A stretch of DNA of 37,166 nucleotides from an uncultured Planctomycetota bacterium (GCA_902770245.1 CACXSS010000017.1:1-37166), one strand, 5' to 3'. Positions 7,281 to 15,908 are shown, counted from the stretch's first letter. Program-made: numbers and translations. The notes: generated by a model from the sequence alone, not told the origin.

Positions 7281-8561
7281 CTAACGAATGCCTTTGTCGG
7301 CGATGTCTTTACGGCACCAGGCGCCGTCCCAGCGAATGAGCTTGACGGCTTCGTAGGCGTTGTATTTGGCGTCTGCCAGAGTGTCGCCCAGAGCGGTTAC
7401 GGTCAAGCAGCGTCCGCCGGCGGAAACAACTTGAGCCGCCGAGTTGAGAGCCGTTCCGGAATGGAATACCTTGACGTTGGGCAGTTTCGCCGCGTCTTCC
7501 AGACCGCGAATGATGAATCCCTTTTTGTAGTCGCCGGGATAGCCCTGAGACGCCATGACGACGGTGCAGGCGGGGCGTTCGTCCCATTCAAGCTCGATTT
7601 CGTCCAGACGCTGTTCGGCAACGGCGTCTACGATGAGGGAGATGTCCGTCTTCAAACGCATCATCAGCGGCTGACATTCCGGGTCGCCGAATCGGACGTT
7701 GTATTCCAGAACCTTGGGCTGACCGTTTTTAATCATCAAACCAGCGTACAGAACGCCTTTGAAATCGACGTCGTTTTTGTGCAGCGAGTGCAGCGTCGGA
7801 ACGAGAATTTTGGAGATAACCGTCTGCATGACTTCCGGCGTTACCAGCGGGGCAGGGGAGTAAGCTCCCATTCCGCCGGTGTTGGGGCCTTCGTCGTTGT
7901 CGTAGGCGCGTTTGTGGTCTTGAGCCGGGGGCAGAACAGCCAGCGTTTTGCCGTCGGTAATTGCCAGAACGCTCGCCTCTTCGCCTTCGAGCAGGTCTTC
8001 AATAAAGAAGGAATTCCCGGCGTCGCCGAACTTTTTATCAGACGCGATTTCTTTAACCGCTTCCAACGCTTCCTGACGGTCTTTGCAGACGATTACGCCT
8101 TTTCCAGCCGCCAGTCCGTCCGCCTTAACGACGCACGGCGCGTCCGCTTCTCTGCCGAGCAGATAATTGATAGCGCTTTGAGCGTCGGTAAACGCCTGGA
8201 AGTCTGCGGTAGGGACGGCGCCGTCGCGCAAAATCTTTTTGCAGAACAGCTTTGAGCCTTCCATTTGAGCGGCGACTTTATTCGGACCGAAAACGCGAAG
8301 CCCTTCTTGAGTCAGGAAATCGGTAATTCCGGCGCACAGCGGAACTTCCGGACCGACGACAACGGTGTCGACGCTGTTTTGTTTGCAGAATCGAACAATG
8401 GCGGGAAAATCGAGGGGTTTAAGTGGTACGTTTTCAGCGTCTATGCCGGTTCCAGCGTTGCCGGGGGCGACAAAAACGCGTTTAACTCGAGGGCTTTGAG
8501 TAAATTTCCATGCCAGGGCGTGTTCACGGCCGCCGCTGCCGATTATCATGACGTTAATCAA
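7281..8561 (-). CDS. purD: Phosphoribosylamine-glycine ligase (GAR synthetase)
   Basis: Joins glycine to 5-phosphoribosylamine using ATP, the second step of purine synthesis. The 426-aa length is normal for PurD. The N-terminus has the signature IGSGGREHALAWK, the ATP-grasp domain contains VVKADGLAAGKGVIVC, and the purD signature region is GPNTGGMGAYSP followed by EYNVRFGDPECQ. The start is probably the TTG at 8561, because AAGGAG (8570-8575) lies 8 bases before it. The ATG at 8549 is 20 bases from that site but would give the more usual MIIGSGG start. A likely promoter (TTGCCA, 17 bp, TTTTAA) lies around 8592-8620. The gene ends next to a cluster of palindromes. Confidence 0.96.
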   Translation of the reverse strand: MINVMIIGSGGREHALAWKFTQSPRVKRVFVAPGNAGTGIDAENVPLKPLDFPAIVRFCKQNSVDTVVVGPEVPLCAGITDFLTQEGLRVFGPNKVAAQMEGSKLFCKKILRDGAVPTADFQAFTDAQSAINYLLGREADAPCVVKADGLAAGKGVIVCKDRQEALEAVKEIASDKKFGDAGNSFFIEDLLEGEEASVLAITDGKTLAVLPPAQDHKRAYDNDEGPNTGGMGAYSPAPLVTPEVMQTVISKILVPTLHSLHKNDVDFKGVLYAGLMIKNGQPKVLEYNVRFGDPECQPLMMRLKTDISLIVDAVAEQRLDEIELEWDERPACTVVMASQGYPGDYKKGFIIRGLEDAAKLPNVKVFHSGTALNSAAQVVSAGGRCLTVTALGDTLADAKYNAYEAVKLIRWDGAWCRKDIADKGIR

Positions 8562-8693
8562 TGGAGACGCTCCTTAAATAAGAATCCTGATTAAAATAAA
8601 AATACGATATGGTTGGCAAACTGTAACGCCGACTGCACGTAACAAACCTTCAATCTGTGGCTTGCGCTGCAGACGGCGCGTTTGATGTAACTG

Positions 8694-11297
8694 TTACGGT
8701 TTTTCTGTTTCCTGAAGTTCCTCTGTGGGCGCTTCAGCGTTTTTGCCGATGAAAATCAGCTTCTTCTTTCCGCCGACTTCTTTGACGTCAACGAAAATCT
8801 GATTGGCGCCTTTGAATTCGCCCTTGAGCAGCTCTTCCGCCAGCGGGTTTTCAATATTGGCTTCGATTGCGCGGCGCAAAGGTCGAGCGCCGAAATCCAG
8901 GTCGCTGCCTTTTTTGATAATATAGTCTCGCGCATCGTTGGACAGAACCAGCTCGAATCCCTTTTCCTTCAGTCTGCCGCGAACTTTGTTCAGTTCCAGC
9001 TCGACAATCTGTCCCAAATTGTCTTTGGTAAGATGTCGGAAGACGATTAAGTCGTCCAGACGGTTGAGGAATTCCGGTCTGAAGAACTTTTCACATTCGT
9101 CTGTAACGCGAGTTTTCATGCTTTCGTACGAGGCGTCAGAATCGGAATCGCCGAATCCGAAGGCGGACTCGTTTTTAATCGCGTCGGCGCCGGCGTTGGT
9201 TGTCATGATAATAATCGTGTTGCGGAAGTCGATGTTGCGACCGAAGCTGTCAGTCAAGCGTCCTTCTTCCATCATCTGGAGAAGCATATTGTAGACGTCT
9301 GAATGCGCCTTTTCGATTTCGTCCAGCAGAACGACCGAGTACGGACGATGACGGACTTTTTCCGTCAGCTGACCGCCTTCTTCGTAACCGACGTATCCGG
9401 GAGGCGCCCCGACGAGGCGGCTGACGGTATGCTTTTCCATGTACTCAGACATGTCGATTTGAATCAAGGCGTCTTCGTCTCCGAACATAAACTTTGCCAG
9501 AGTTTTAGCCAAGAGCGTCTTTCCAACGCCGGTTGGTCCTGCAAAGAGGAAACAGCCAGTCGGACGCTTCGGGTCTTTTAAGCCGGCGCGAGAACGGCGA
9601 ACCGCCTCGGAAATCTTTTTGATAGCTTCGTCCTGACTGATAACGCATTCATGAAGCTCTTTTTCCATGTTGACCAGTCGTTCGGAATCTTCCATCGTCA
9701 TACGGGTCAGCGGAATGCCGGTCATTTTGGAAATGACGTCAGCAATAATATCGGAATCGACGGTTCCGCAGGTTGTTTTGGATTTCTCTTTCCATTCCTG
9801 GCTGAGTTCCTTCATCTTTTGACGAATTTTATCGGCTTTATCTCTCAGCATTGCGGCTTTTTCAAAGTCTTGAGAGGCAACCGCCTGATCCTTTTCAGCG
9901 CTGATGTCGTCAATCTCTTTTTGCATGTCCTTGAGATTTGACGGACGTGTAATGAGCTTAAGGTGAATCTTCGCTCCCGCCTCGTCAATGACGTCAATCG
10001 CCTTGTCTGGCAGACAGCGGCCGGAAATGTAACGATCCGACAGCTCGACAGCGGATTCAATAGCGTCGTCAGTAAACTTGACGTGATGGTGCTTCTCGTA
10101 TCGTTCTCGAAGCCCCTTGATGATTTCGACCGCTTCTTCTTTTGTTGCCGGGTTGACAATAACGCTTTGGAAACGACGTTCCAGAGCGGCGTCTTTTTCG
10201 ACGTATTTACGGTATTCGTCTAAGGTTGTAGCGCCGATGCACTGAATCTCTCCGCGTGACAAAGCCGGCTTGAGCACGTTGGAAGCGTCAATGGCTCCTT
10301 CTGCGCCGCCTGCTCCGACAAGGGTGTGGAGTTCGTCAATGAACAGAATAATGTTGCGCGCCCGCTTGACTTCGTTCATAATCGCCTTGATTCGCTCTTC
10401 GAACTGTCCGCGGTATTTTGTACCGGCAACCATCATGGCGAGGTCGAGAACGACAATGCGTTTTTCGGCGAGCAATTCCGGGACGGAGCCTTCGCAAATT
10501 CGCTGAGCCAGCCCCTCGACAATCGCCGTTTTTCCAACGCCGGCTTCACCCAAAAGAACCGGATTGTTTTTCGTACGTCGCGCCAGAATTTCCATCGTGC
10601 GCTCGATTTCCGTTTGGCGACCGATAACCGGATCCAGCTTGTGAGTTCTTGCCAATTCAGACAAGTCTCTGCCGAAACTGTCCAAAGCAGGGGTTTTGGA
10701 TTTGCTGTTTTTGCTTGGACGTTCAGGGAAATCTGGCGAGTCGTGCGATTCTGACGAATCTGGATCGTCTGATGAATTTCGGGACATCGAACGGAATCCG
10801 CCGCCAAGCCCTCGTCGACCGCCGCGGGAAGAATCGTCGTCGTCTCCTTCGGAATCCGACTCTCGACCCAGAAGAGCCAAAACTTCGTCACGGACGTCTT
10901 CCAGCCTCAAGCCAAGATTCATCAAAACCTGAGCCGCTACGCCTTCGTGTTCGCGAAGCAAGCCCAAAAGAAGATGCTCTGTTCCAACGTAGTTGTGGTT
11001 GAGATTGCGAGCTTCTTCCATGGAATATTCAATGACTTTTTTGGCGCGCGGCGTCTGCGGAAGCTTGCCCATGGTTACCATGTCCGGACCGGACTGGACA
11101 ACGTTTTCCACCTCCAGACGGATTTTACGCAAATCAATGCCAAGATTTTTCAAAACGCTGGCGGCAACGCCGCTGCCTTCTTTGATCAGCCCCAGGAGAA
11201 TGTGTTCCGTCCCAATATACTCGTGATTGAAACGCTGCGCTTCCTGATTGGCAAGCTGCATGACCCTGCGGGCGCGATCTGTAAACCTTTCGTACAT
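8694..11297 (-). CDS. clpC: ATP-dependent Clp protease ATP-binding subunit ClpC
   Basis: An 867-aa AAA+ unfoldase that feeds proteins to ClpP. Domains in order: two Clp_N repeats ([12 protein letters not shown] and [12 protein letters not shown], residues 1-145); a low-complexity acidic Ser/Asp/Gly linker (about 147-200), longer than in many ClpC proteins; the first AAA module with Walker [14 protein letters not shown]; a UVR-type coiled-coil insert ([15 protein letters not shown]), which separates ClpC from ClpA and ClpB; the second AAA module with [14 protein letters not shown]; and the D2-small domain. The ATG at 11297 follows TTTTAGGAG by ten bases. An imperfect promoter with a clear TATAAT lies about 70 bp upstream (near 11370). 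clpP, ctsR and mcsAB are not adjacent. Confidence 0.96.
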   Translation of the reverse strand: MYERFTDRARRVMQLANQEAQRFNHEYIGTEHILLGLIKEGSGVAASVLKNLGIDLRKIRLEVENVVQSGPDMVTMGKLPQTPRAKKVIEYSMEEARNLNHNYVGTEHLLLGLLREHEGVAAQVLMNLGLRLEDVRDEVLALLGRESDSEGDDDDSSRGGRRGLGGGFRSMSRNSSDDPDSSESHDSPDFPERPSKNSKSKTPALDSFGRDLSELARTHKLDPVIGRQTEIERTMEILARRTKNNPVLLGEAGVGKTAIVEGLAQRICEGSVPELLAEKRIVVLDLAMMVAGTKYRGQFEERIKAIMNEVKRARNIILFIDELHTLVGAGGAEGAIDASNVLKPALSRGEIQCIGATTLDEYRKYVEKDAALERRFQSVIVNPATKEEAVEIIKGLRERYEKHHHVKFTDDAIESAVELSDRYISGRCLPDKAIDVIDEAGAKIHLKLITRPSNLKDMQKEIDDISAEKDQAVASQDFEKAAMLRDKADKIRQKMKELSQEWKEKSKTTCGTVDSDIIADVISKMTGIPLTRMTMEDSERLVNMEKELHECVISQDEAIKKISEAVRRSRAGLKDPKRPTGCFLFAGPTGVGKTLLAKTLAKFMFGDEDALIQIDMSEYMEKHTVSRLVGAPPGYVGYEEGGQLTEKVRHRPYSVVLLDEIEKAHSDVYNMLLQMMEEGRLTDSFGRNIDFRNTIIIMTTNAGADAIKNESAFGFGDSDSDASYESMKTRVTDECEKFFRPEFLNRLDDLIVFRHLTKDNLGQIVELELNKVRGRLKEKGFELVLSNDARDYIIKKGSDLDFGARPLRRAIEANIENPLAEELLKGEFKGANQIFVDVKEVGGKKKLIFIGKNAEAPTEELQETEKP

Positions 11298-11620
11298 TTA
11301 TAATTGTCTCCTAAAACAGGAATGCCATTTAAATTGCTGTCTATTTATTATATTCAACATTATAATATACGAACAGCAATTACAAAGGGGGGGGAAGGAA
11401 ATTAACAATTATCAGTTTTCGCGAAGGACTTCTATGATTTCTGATAAAACATATTTAATTGTTAATTTTTGATAATTAATTATTTACTTGTCTTTACAAC
11501 GTTTTCTTTTCTTCGCTATAAATACGGATTGTTTAGATTTTCTGTTCGAGAAATGGAAACAATATTCAAAGATTGTCGACTGGCAAAAGCGTTATAATCG
11601 GATTATCGTCTTAGGCGTTC
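11298..11620. other. Intergenic region upstream of clpC with inverted repeats and a G8 tract
   Basis: No gene seen. AATTGCTGT and its reverse complement ACAGCAATT flank an AT-rich block (about 11332-11380) that contains the clpC -10 element, so this could be an operator; it is not the CIRCE sequence. Further upstream are a run of eight G (11387-11394) and an 11-bp inverted repeat AATTAACAATT (11400-11410) / AATTGTTAATT (11457-11467), with ATCAG/CTGAT inside. The latter could be the terminator of the TPR gene. Confidence 0.45.
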
Positions 11621-12163
11621 TTATTCGATCATTTCTTGCCGAACCTGTTTGATACGTTCGTTAACGGCGATTAGCTCCCATTTCCAAGGCTGAGCTTCTG
11701 AGAAATCAATCGTCTCCTGCAGCATTTTTATGGCTTCTTCCAGGCGGCGATTGACAATTAGCAGGTCAATGAGCAGCAATCTTGCGGGGATGTCTTCCGG
11801 GGTTTTACTGAGCAGTTTAACAAGGGCTTGTTCCGCTTCAAAATACTTTCCTTCCAGATAGCGTTTTTGAGCTTCCGGAAAGAGATCCGCATTGCTGGAC
11901 GTTTGCTCATAAGACGTTCTTGATTTTTCAATTTGATACGAGGCAATGCATCCGACAGTGTAGACGCCAATAAAACTGCCCAGTATGACGTTGTCCCAAA
12001 ATTTGTCAAACGTTTCCGGCCAGATGAATTGAGTAATAATAACGCCGTCAGCCAGAAATGCGGTTGCCAAAGCCCAAAACAAAGCCGTCCAGGTTCCCCG
12101 CTGCGTTAATTGCGGCAAACCCGGCCAAAGATACGTCGGCATTGGAATTCTGGACTTGGACAT
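11621..12163 (-). CDS. Membrane protein with C-terminal TPR-like region
   Basis: A 180-aa protein of unknown function. Two hydrophobic segments near the N-terminus (ALFWALATAFLADGVIITQF and VILGSFIGVYTVGCIAS) are followed by a helical part with TPR-like spacing (AQKRYLEGKYFEAEQALVKL, then PARLLLIDLLIVNRRLEEAI). The ATG at 12163 is chosen because the open frame upstream consists of the heptamer repeat (translated as repeated Pro-Thr-Ala-Tyr-type residues) and is unlikely to be protein. No Shine-Dalgarno sequence is visible. The repeat therefore sits directly in front of the gene and may alter its expression. TPR proteins of this type usually mediate protein contacts. Confidence 0.65.
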   Translation of the reverse strand: MSKSRIPMPTYLWPGLPQLTQRGTWTALFWALATAFLADGVIITQFIWPETFDKFWDNVILGSFIGVYTVGCIASYQIEKSRTSYEQTSSNADLFPEAQKRYLEGKYFEAEQALVKLLSKTPEDIPARLLLIDLLIVNRRLEEAIKMLQETIDFSEAQPWKWELIAVNERIKQVRQEMIE

Positions 12164-12170
12164 GATGGTT

Positions 12171-12266
12171 AGGCAGTAGGCAGTAGGCAATAGGCAGTAG
12201 TAGGGAGTAGGGAATAGGGAGTAGGGAGTAGGGAGTAGGGAGTAGGGAGTAGGGAGTAGGGAGTAG
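12171..12266 (+). repeat. Heptamer tandem repeat (AGGCAGT then AGTAGGG units)
   Basis: Four AGGCAGT-type units (12171-12198) run in phase into nine AGTAGGG-type units (12199-12261) and a partial unit, about 13.5 copies of a 7-bp period. One unit in each block has AAT in place of AGT. It lies between pfkA and the TPR gene, directly upstream of the TPR gene start. Confidence 0.92.
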
Positions 12267-12368
12267 TAATCGCGAAGCGACCAACGGGAGCGATTATTGG
12301 CGCTTCGCGCGGCAGCGCGGACTGGGAGCGGCGCCTCGCCGCCTACTGCCTACTGCCTCTTGCCTTTA
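12267..12368. repeat. Palindromic core and opposite-strand heptamer repeat at the pfkA stop
   Basis: GCGAAGCG-a-CCAA (from 12272) pairs with TTGG-CGCTTCGC (to 12308), and GCGGCG-CCT-CGCCGC lies around 12329-12343. Then four units GCCTACT, GCCTACT, GCCTCTT, GCCTTTA (12341-12368) follow, the reverse complement type of the 12171 tract. The pfkA stop codon (12366-12368) is inside the fourth unit. With the 12171 tract this forms a composite element: repeat arm, palindromes, inverted repeat arm. Confidence 0.75.
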
Positions 12369-13358
12369 CTTGCTCATCGTTTCGAGCAGATCGAGCAGAT
12401 TTTTTCTGATTTCTTTTCTGTCGCAAATCGCCTCTTCAAAAGGAGTTAAAACATGCTCAGCATTGACGGTTCCAATCATCTTGCCGGTTTCTCCCGCCAA
12501 GAGAGCTTCAACCGCTCCAACGCCCATCGAAGCGGCAAAAAGCCTGTCGATGTAGCAGGGAACTCCGCCGCGGATGAGGTGCCCGAGAATAATCACTCGA
12601 GACGGGAACGGTTCCGGACCGACGGCTCTGACGCCCTTTTGGATGTCAATCGCGCCGCCTAATTCGTCTCCTTCGGCAACAACCGCCAGAATGGAGTCTT
12701 TTTTGCGTCGTTTGAGTTCCAAAAGACGATTGTAAATCGCTTCGTAGGAATCGATAAATTCCGGAATGCAGACGATTTCCGCGCCGGCGGCAATAGCGGC
12801 GCACAACGCCAGGTACCCGCTTTCTCTGCCCATGACTTCAACGTAGAACATGCGTTGGTGACTCGTAGCAGTGTCGCGGAGTTTGTCCAGCGCTTCAACA
12901 GCGGTGTCAACAGCGGTGTCGAATCCGATGGTAATGTCTGTGCCTTTCAGGTCGTTGTCAATCGTAGCCGGACAGCCGATAATCTGTCCGTCCCAGACCT
13001 TGGAAAAGTCCAGCGCGCCTCGCAGCGTCCCGTTGCCGCCGATAACAATCAGGGAGTCTATATTGTGCTTGTCCAGATTCTCCGCCGCTTTTTTGCGACC
13101 CTCGTCTGTCGTGAAGGCGTCGCAGCGGCTGCTGTACAAAATCGTTCCCCCGCGAGACGACAGCCCGGAAACCGAACGAATCGGCATGGTCGCCTTGCCC
13201 TCGCGATTGATATAGAATTCTTCGTCCAGAATTCCCTGATAGCCGTGCATAATGCCAACGACTTCATGACCTTCGCTGACCGCCTTGCGAACAACGCCGC
13301 GAATACAACAGTTCATACCGGGGGCGTCGCCGCCGGAACACAGTACGCCAATTCTCAT
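12366..13358 (-). CDS. pfkA: 6-phosphofructokinase, probably ATP-dependent
   Basis: Phosphorylates fructose 6-phosphate in glycolysis. The protein has 330 aa, close to bacterial PfkA. It starts MRIGVLCSGGDAPGMNCCIRG with the nucleotide-binding GGDAPG loop. GGNGTLRGAL has Gly at the position where pyrophosphate-dependent enzymes carry Asp, and CPATIDNDLKGTD lacks the Lys of PPi enzymes, so ATP is the likelier phosphate donor. MGRESGYLA is also conserved. The ATG at 13358 has AAGGAG nine bases upstream; the open frame further upstream runs into a heptamer repeat. A good promoter lies about 100 bp upstream. The stop codon is inside a heptamer repeat. Confidence 0.93.
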   Translation of the reverse strand: MRIGVLCSGGDAPGMNCCIRGVVRKAVSEGHEVVGIMHGYQGILDEEFYINREGKATMPIRSVSGLSSRGGTILYSSRCDAFTTDEGRKKAAENLDKHNIDSLIVIGGNGTLRGALDFSKVWDGQIIGCPATIDNDLKGTDITIGFDTAVDTAVEALDKLRDTATSHQRMFYVEVMGRESGYLALCAAIAAGAEIVCIPEFIDSYEAIYNRLLELKRRKKDSILAVVAEGDELGGAIDIQKGVRAVGPEPFPSRVIILGHLIRGGVPCYIDRLFAASMGVGAVEALLAGETGKMIGTVNAEHVLTPFEEAICDRKEIRKNLLDLLETMSK

Positions 13359-13382
13359 AGCAGGATTCTCCTTATTTAATTT

Positions 13383-13410
13383 GAAATTAGCAATTAGCAA
13401 TAAGCAATTG
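13383..13410 (+). repeat. Heptamer tandem repeat (GCAATTA type) in the pfkA leader
   Basis: Units GAAATTA, GCAATTA, GCAATAA, GCAATTG follow one another in a 7-bp period. The tract lies between the pfkA promoter and its Shine-Dalgarno sequence, so it would be in the mRNA leader. Confidence 0.7.
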
Positions 13411-13453
13411 GGAACGACCTTGCGCGATCGCCCTAAAATTATTTTTCAAGATT

Positions 13454-13482
13454 ATTAAACCATAAAATAGACTGTTTTGCAA
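13454..13482 (-). promoter_or_regulatory. Probable pfkA promoter
   Basis: On the minus strand TTGCAA (13477-13482) and TTTAAT (13454-13459) are 17 bp apart. The predicted leader of about 90 nt contains the heptamer repeat at 13383-13410. Confidence 0.6.
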
Positions 13483-13551
13483 TAGCGGTCAAGAGTTTTC
13501 TCGCCCCGGATTGACGAATTTTAAATAATTTATTTAATATTAAAGAGGGTT

Positions 13552-13696
13552 GAGTTGCGAGTTGCGAGTTGCGAGATTTTATCTCCGAGGAGCGCTTGCG
13601 TCTACTGCCTACTGCCTCCGTGGGTTAAAACCCACGGCTATTAAAATTGAACCGCTACGCGGTTCTAGCGGATGCGCTTCGCGCCTACTGTCTATT
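13552..13696. repeat. Composite element: heptamer repeats enclosing palindromes, upstream of the ThiD2-ThiE gene
   Basis: GAGTTGC units x3 (13552-13572) are followed by CCTACTG-type units (13600-13620), then palindromes CCGTGGGTT-AA-AACCCACGG (13618-13637) and GAACCGC-TAC-GCGGTTC, then GCGCTTCGCGC, then further GCCTACT-type units (13683-13696). This resembles the 12171-12368 element in plan. The rest of the 350-bp gap between pfkA and the thiamine gene holds only the pfkA promoter region. Confidence 0.72.
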
Positions 13697-13709
13697 CCCT
13701 AAACCGCCC

Positions 13710-14558
13710 ATGGATGCCAATATTCTCCGACTGATTGACGCTTCCGCTAACCGCGCCCGAGAGGGATTGCGGGTGGTGGAAGACTACGTCCGCTTCGTCC
13801 TTGACGACGCCTTGGCGACCAAACAGCTCAAGCAGTTTCGTCATACGTTTACCCGGTTGATGGGCGAGATTCCGCTTTCGGAACGTCTGAGCGTCCGGGA
13901 GACGCGGCAGGACGTCGGAACGGGAATTACGCTGGACTCTGAACGTCAGCGGGACGACGCCCAATCTGTGTTGGCAGCGAATTTTACTCGAATTCAGGAG
14001 TCGCTGCGTTCGCTGGAAGAGTATTCCAAAGTCGTTTACCCTGCAATCAGCGGGGGGTTGGAACAGCTTCGATACGATTCCTATACGATTCAAAAAATCG
14101 TTCAGACGCTTTTCGTCAACAAAGACCGATTTCCGCAGCGTCCCAAGGCGGCGGTGTTGGACGTGAACGCTTTGTTTATAAAAGGCGAGCTACAAGCTGA
14201 AGTCTGTTCCAAAATCGCAGCGGATTTTATTTGCTTGACGGCGTTGCACGTTACAGACGCTCAATATGTCGCTATGCTTGGGAAAATCGTTCCGGTTTTG
14301 AGGAAACAAAATAAATTCCTGTTTGTTTTCGACCGCTGCGATATTGCCGTCATTTCCAGGGCGGACGGCGTCGTTCTCAACCCTGGCGCCGTTTCCGTTC
14401 GTCAGGCTCGAGAACTGCTGCCCGCCCATTGCGCGGTTGGCGTTCGCGTTGAGGAAAAAACGGGCGTTGAGCAGGCGTTTCTCGACGGCGCTGACTGGAT
14501 TCTGACGCCAAAACGATTTCCTAAATGTTCTATGGTTCAGGCTGTTGTAAAGCCGTAA
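13710..14558 (+). CDS. ThiD2-ThiE-like fusion protein (thiamine synthesis)
   Basis: A 282-aa two-domain protein. The N-terminal part (about residues 1-130) begins ILRLIDASANRAREGLRVVE, the characteristic opening of the ThiD2 domain (HMP-P kinase family) found fused to ThiE in several phyla. The C-terminal part keeps the TMP synthase-like core (FVFDRCDIAVISRADGVVLN, then VGVRVEEK and GADWILTPKRFPK), but the usual substrate-binding residues, such as the LRxK lysine region and the Ser-x-His after the conserved glycine, are not recognisable, so TMP synthase activity is doubtful. The ATG at 13710 is chosen because sequence upstream is repeat DNA. No Shine-Dalgarno sequence is visible. Role in thiamine phosphate synthesis is inferred from the family. 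Confidence 0.75.
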   Translation: MDANILRLIDASANRAREGLRVVEDYVRFVLDDALATKQLKQFRHTFTRLMGEIPLSERLSVRETRQDVGTGITLDSERQRDDAQSVLAANFTRIQESLRSLEEYSKVVYPAISGGLEQLRYDSYTIQKIVQTLFVNKDRFPQRPKAAVLDVNALFIKGELQAEVCSKIAADFICLTALHVTDAQYVAMLGKIVPVLRKQNKFLFVFDRCDIAVISRADGVVLNPGAVSVRQARELLPAHCAVGVRVEEKTGVEQAFLDGADWILTPKRFPKCSMVQAVVKP

Positions 14559-14624
14559 AAAATGGTTCTTCCGGCAAGTCCGTACCTGTGAGCTAAAATA
14601 AGGTTTATTTAGGGTCTATTAAGT

Positions 14625-14812
14625 CCCACACGGAAAACACGGATGAGACAGATTCACACCGATTGTTTATTTTTCATACTTGCATTATTGGCAAGACTTA
14701 ATTTCCTTTGTAATTTTAATAAATGTATTTTAGTCGGTGATTAATGAACTTAAATTAATCAATCGGTGAATATCGGTTTAATCCGTCAAATCCGTGTACG
14801 GACTGACCTGCT
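14625..14812. repeat. Inverted-repeat element with CACGGAT-type 9-bp units
   Basis: The left arm (about 14628-14667) consists of degenerate units around ACACGGA/CACCGAT. The right arm (about 14758-14812) holds the same units in reverse complement (AATCGGTGA, AATCCGT, AATCCGTGT). The core has a CTTGC/GCAAG stem (about 14680-14697) in AT-rich DNA. No gene lies in the 300-bp gap. It has the same plan as the 2721-2938 element but a different sequence. Confidence 0.6.
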
Positions 14813-14858
14813 CAAAAACTTAGGTACGCAGCTACCGGATGAGCCTAATAAATTTCGG

Positions 14859-15224
14859 TTACTTAAACAGAATTCGATTGAGTTCTTCCTCCTTTCGTTT
14901 CCTGACAATCAAATATCGTGCATATTCCGGCGGACGCAGTTCCAGCTGAATACAAGTAATGCATCCATTCCAGTTTATGTAGTTATCCCATTTGTCAGGG
15001 ACGTAAATATGATTTTTTATTATTAAGTCTCGCAGCTGACAGGCTAGACATTCTTTTCCTCGAAATAAAACGCCGCATCGTGGACAGCGTTTGGCAGAAG
15101 ATAGCGTGTGTCCGTGAATGACTCTGTAAACCGTTGACGGCGCCAACTTGTATCGTCTGGCAATTTCTCTGATACAAACGCCGTTACAGTGCAAAGTTCG
15201 AATGCTTTTAGTCAGGTAATTCAT
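14859..15224 (-). CDS. Small HTH and zinc-ribbon protein
   Basis: A 121-aa protein of unknown role. Residues about 12-40 form a resolvase/recombinase-style helix-turn-helix (VCIREIARRYKLAPSTVYRV). Four cysteines, CPRC (47-50) and CLAC (59-62), make a likely zinc ribbon, and a further CITC lies near residue 88. The C-terminal tail is highly charged (VRKRKEEELNRI). There is no catalytic domain, so it is more likely a DNA-binding regulator or a remnant DNA-binding module than a recombinase. The ATG at 15224 has AGGA seven bases upstream. The upstream region contains palindromes that could be its operators. Confidence 0.6.
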   Translation of the reverse strand: MNYLTKSIRTLHCNGVCIREIARRYKLAPSTVYRVIHGHTLSSAKRCPRCGVLFRGKECLACQLRDLIIKNHIYVPDKWDNYINWNGCITCIQLELRPPEYARYLIVRKRKEEELNRILFK

Positions 15225-15568
15225 TGCATTCCTAAATTAAGTAAGTGGAACAAACTGGGTAAAACATATAAATATCATAATCAGAAAAACCCAAATAGAT
15301 TACCAAATGGTTGACCAAATATTAAATATTTGGAAAAATGTTTGGTTTTTTACAATATTTTGGGCGGAATTTAGAGCTTTTCTATGAAAACAGGTCTTTT
15401 CACGATTCAAAAAATATGTAACCTATGTTATTATAGTATCAATATGATATCAATGATATCATTTATAATAGCGTCTGGTCAAAAGGCGTTGTTATCTCTG
15501 GAATTATTATTGACAGTCGAGCGTCATACAGAGTTTTGTTGGACGCCTAACCAGCACAGGAAATAGCT
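15225..15568. other. AT-rich intergenic region with palindromes
   Basis: No convincing gene in 344 bp; a 60-codon frame at 15384 has no ribosome site or recognisable content. CCAAATAT-TAA-ATATTTGG is a perfect palindrome near 15312-15330. TGATATCA occurs twice, in ATGATATCAATGATATCAT (about 15444-15462), immediately upstream of a TATAAT (15464-15469) that may be the -10 of the 94-aa gene. This looks like a regulated divergent promoter region. Confidence 0.45.
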
Positions 15569-15853
15569 ATGGGAAAATTTCGTACAAGCAAGGACGTTCA
15601 CAGATTGGTTTTAACGCCTTTGACAGAGCTTACAGCGCAGCTTTCGAAGTTGTGCGATTCATGGGACGAGGCCTACGAGCAGAACGAAATCGCACGTCCG
15701 GATATTCTAATTAACGAGACGATGGCTTTAACCGCTTTGGCGACGCTTAACAAATACGTTCGCGATTTATCCGGCAAGCTGGAAGACGCCCGCGCTGGCG
15801 TTTACCGATACCGGGATTATGAACGCGTCGAAAAGAAGAAAAAAAAGACATGA
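15569..15853 (+). CDS. Unknown 94-aa protein
   Basis: I do not recognise a family. The protein is soluble, predicted helical, rich in Leu, Glu and Asp, and ends in a polylysine tail (RVEKKKKKT). The ATG has a GGAAA sequence eight bases upstream, and the codon pattern resembles neighbouring genes, which supports it as real. It lies 108 bp before rfbA with an AT-rich stretch between, so it is probably transcribed separately. It has no signal peptide or membrane segment. Confidence 0.55.
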   Translation: MGKFRTSKDVHRLVLTPLTELTAQLSKLCDSWDEAYEQNEIARPDILINETMALTALATLNKYVRDLSGKLEDARAGVYRYRDYERVEKKKKKT

Positions 15854-15880
15854 TTCTTTTCAGAGTTTCTTTTTATCCTG

Positions 15881-15908
15881 TTGATTTTTTCTTAAAATTG
15901 GTTAAAAT
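15881..15908 (+). promoter_or_regulatory. Possible rfbA promoter
   Basis: TTGATT (15881-15886) and TAAAAT (15903-15908) are 16 bp apart, in a gap between the 94-aa gene and rfbA. Several overlapping AT-rich alternatives exist, so the exact element is uncertain. Confidence 0.4.

Noticed and set aside
7431..8255. A 274-codon plus-strand frame opposite purD
   Set aside because: Antisense to a well-supported gene; the sequence looks like a back-strand translation with no motif.
12171..12266. CRISPR array
   Set aside because: Units are 7 bp and contiguous, without spacers.
12048..12284. A 78-codon minus-strand frame rich in Leu-Leu-Pro-Thr-Pro-Tyr-Ser repeats
   Set aside because: It is the translation of the AGTAGGG heptamer tract, not a protein.
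14859..15224. Complete site-specific recombinase
   Set aside because: Only the helix-turn-helix and a zinc ribbon are present; there is no catalytic serine or tyrosine domain.
15384..15566. A 60-codon plus-strand frame before the 94-aa gene
   Set aside because: No ribosome binding site, AT-rich codons unlike neighbours, and it overlaps the likely promoter and palindromes.
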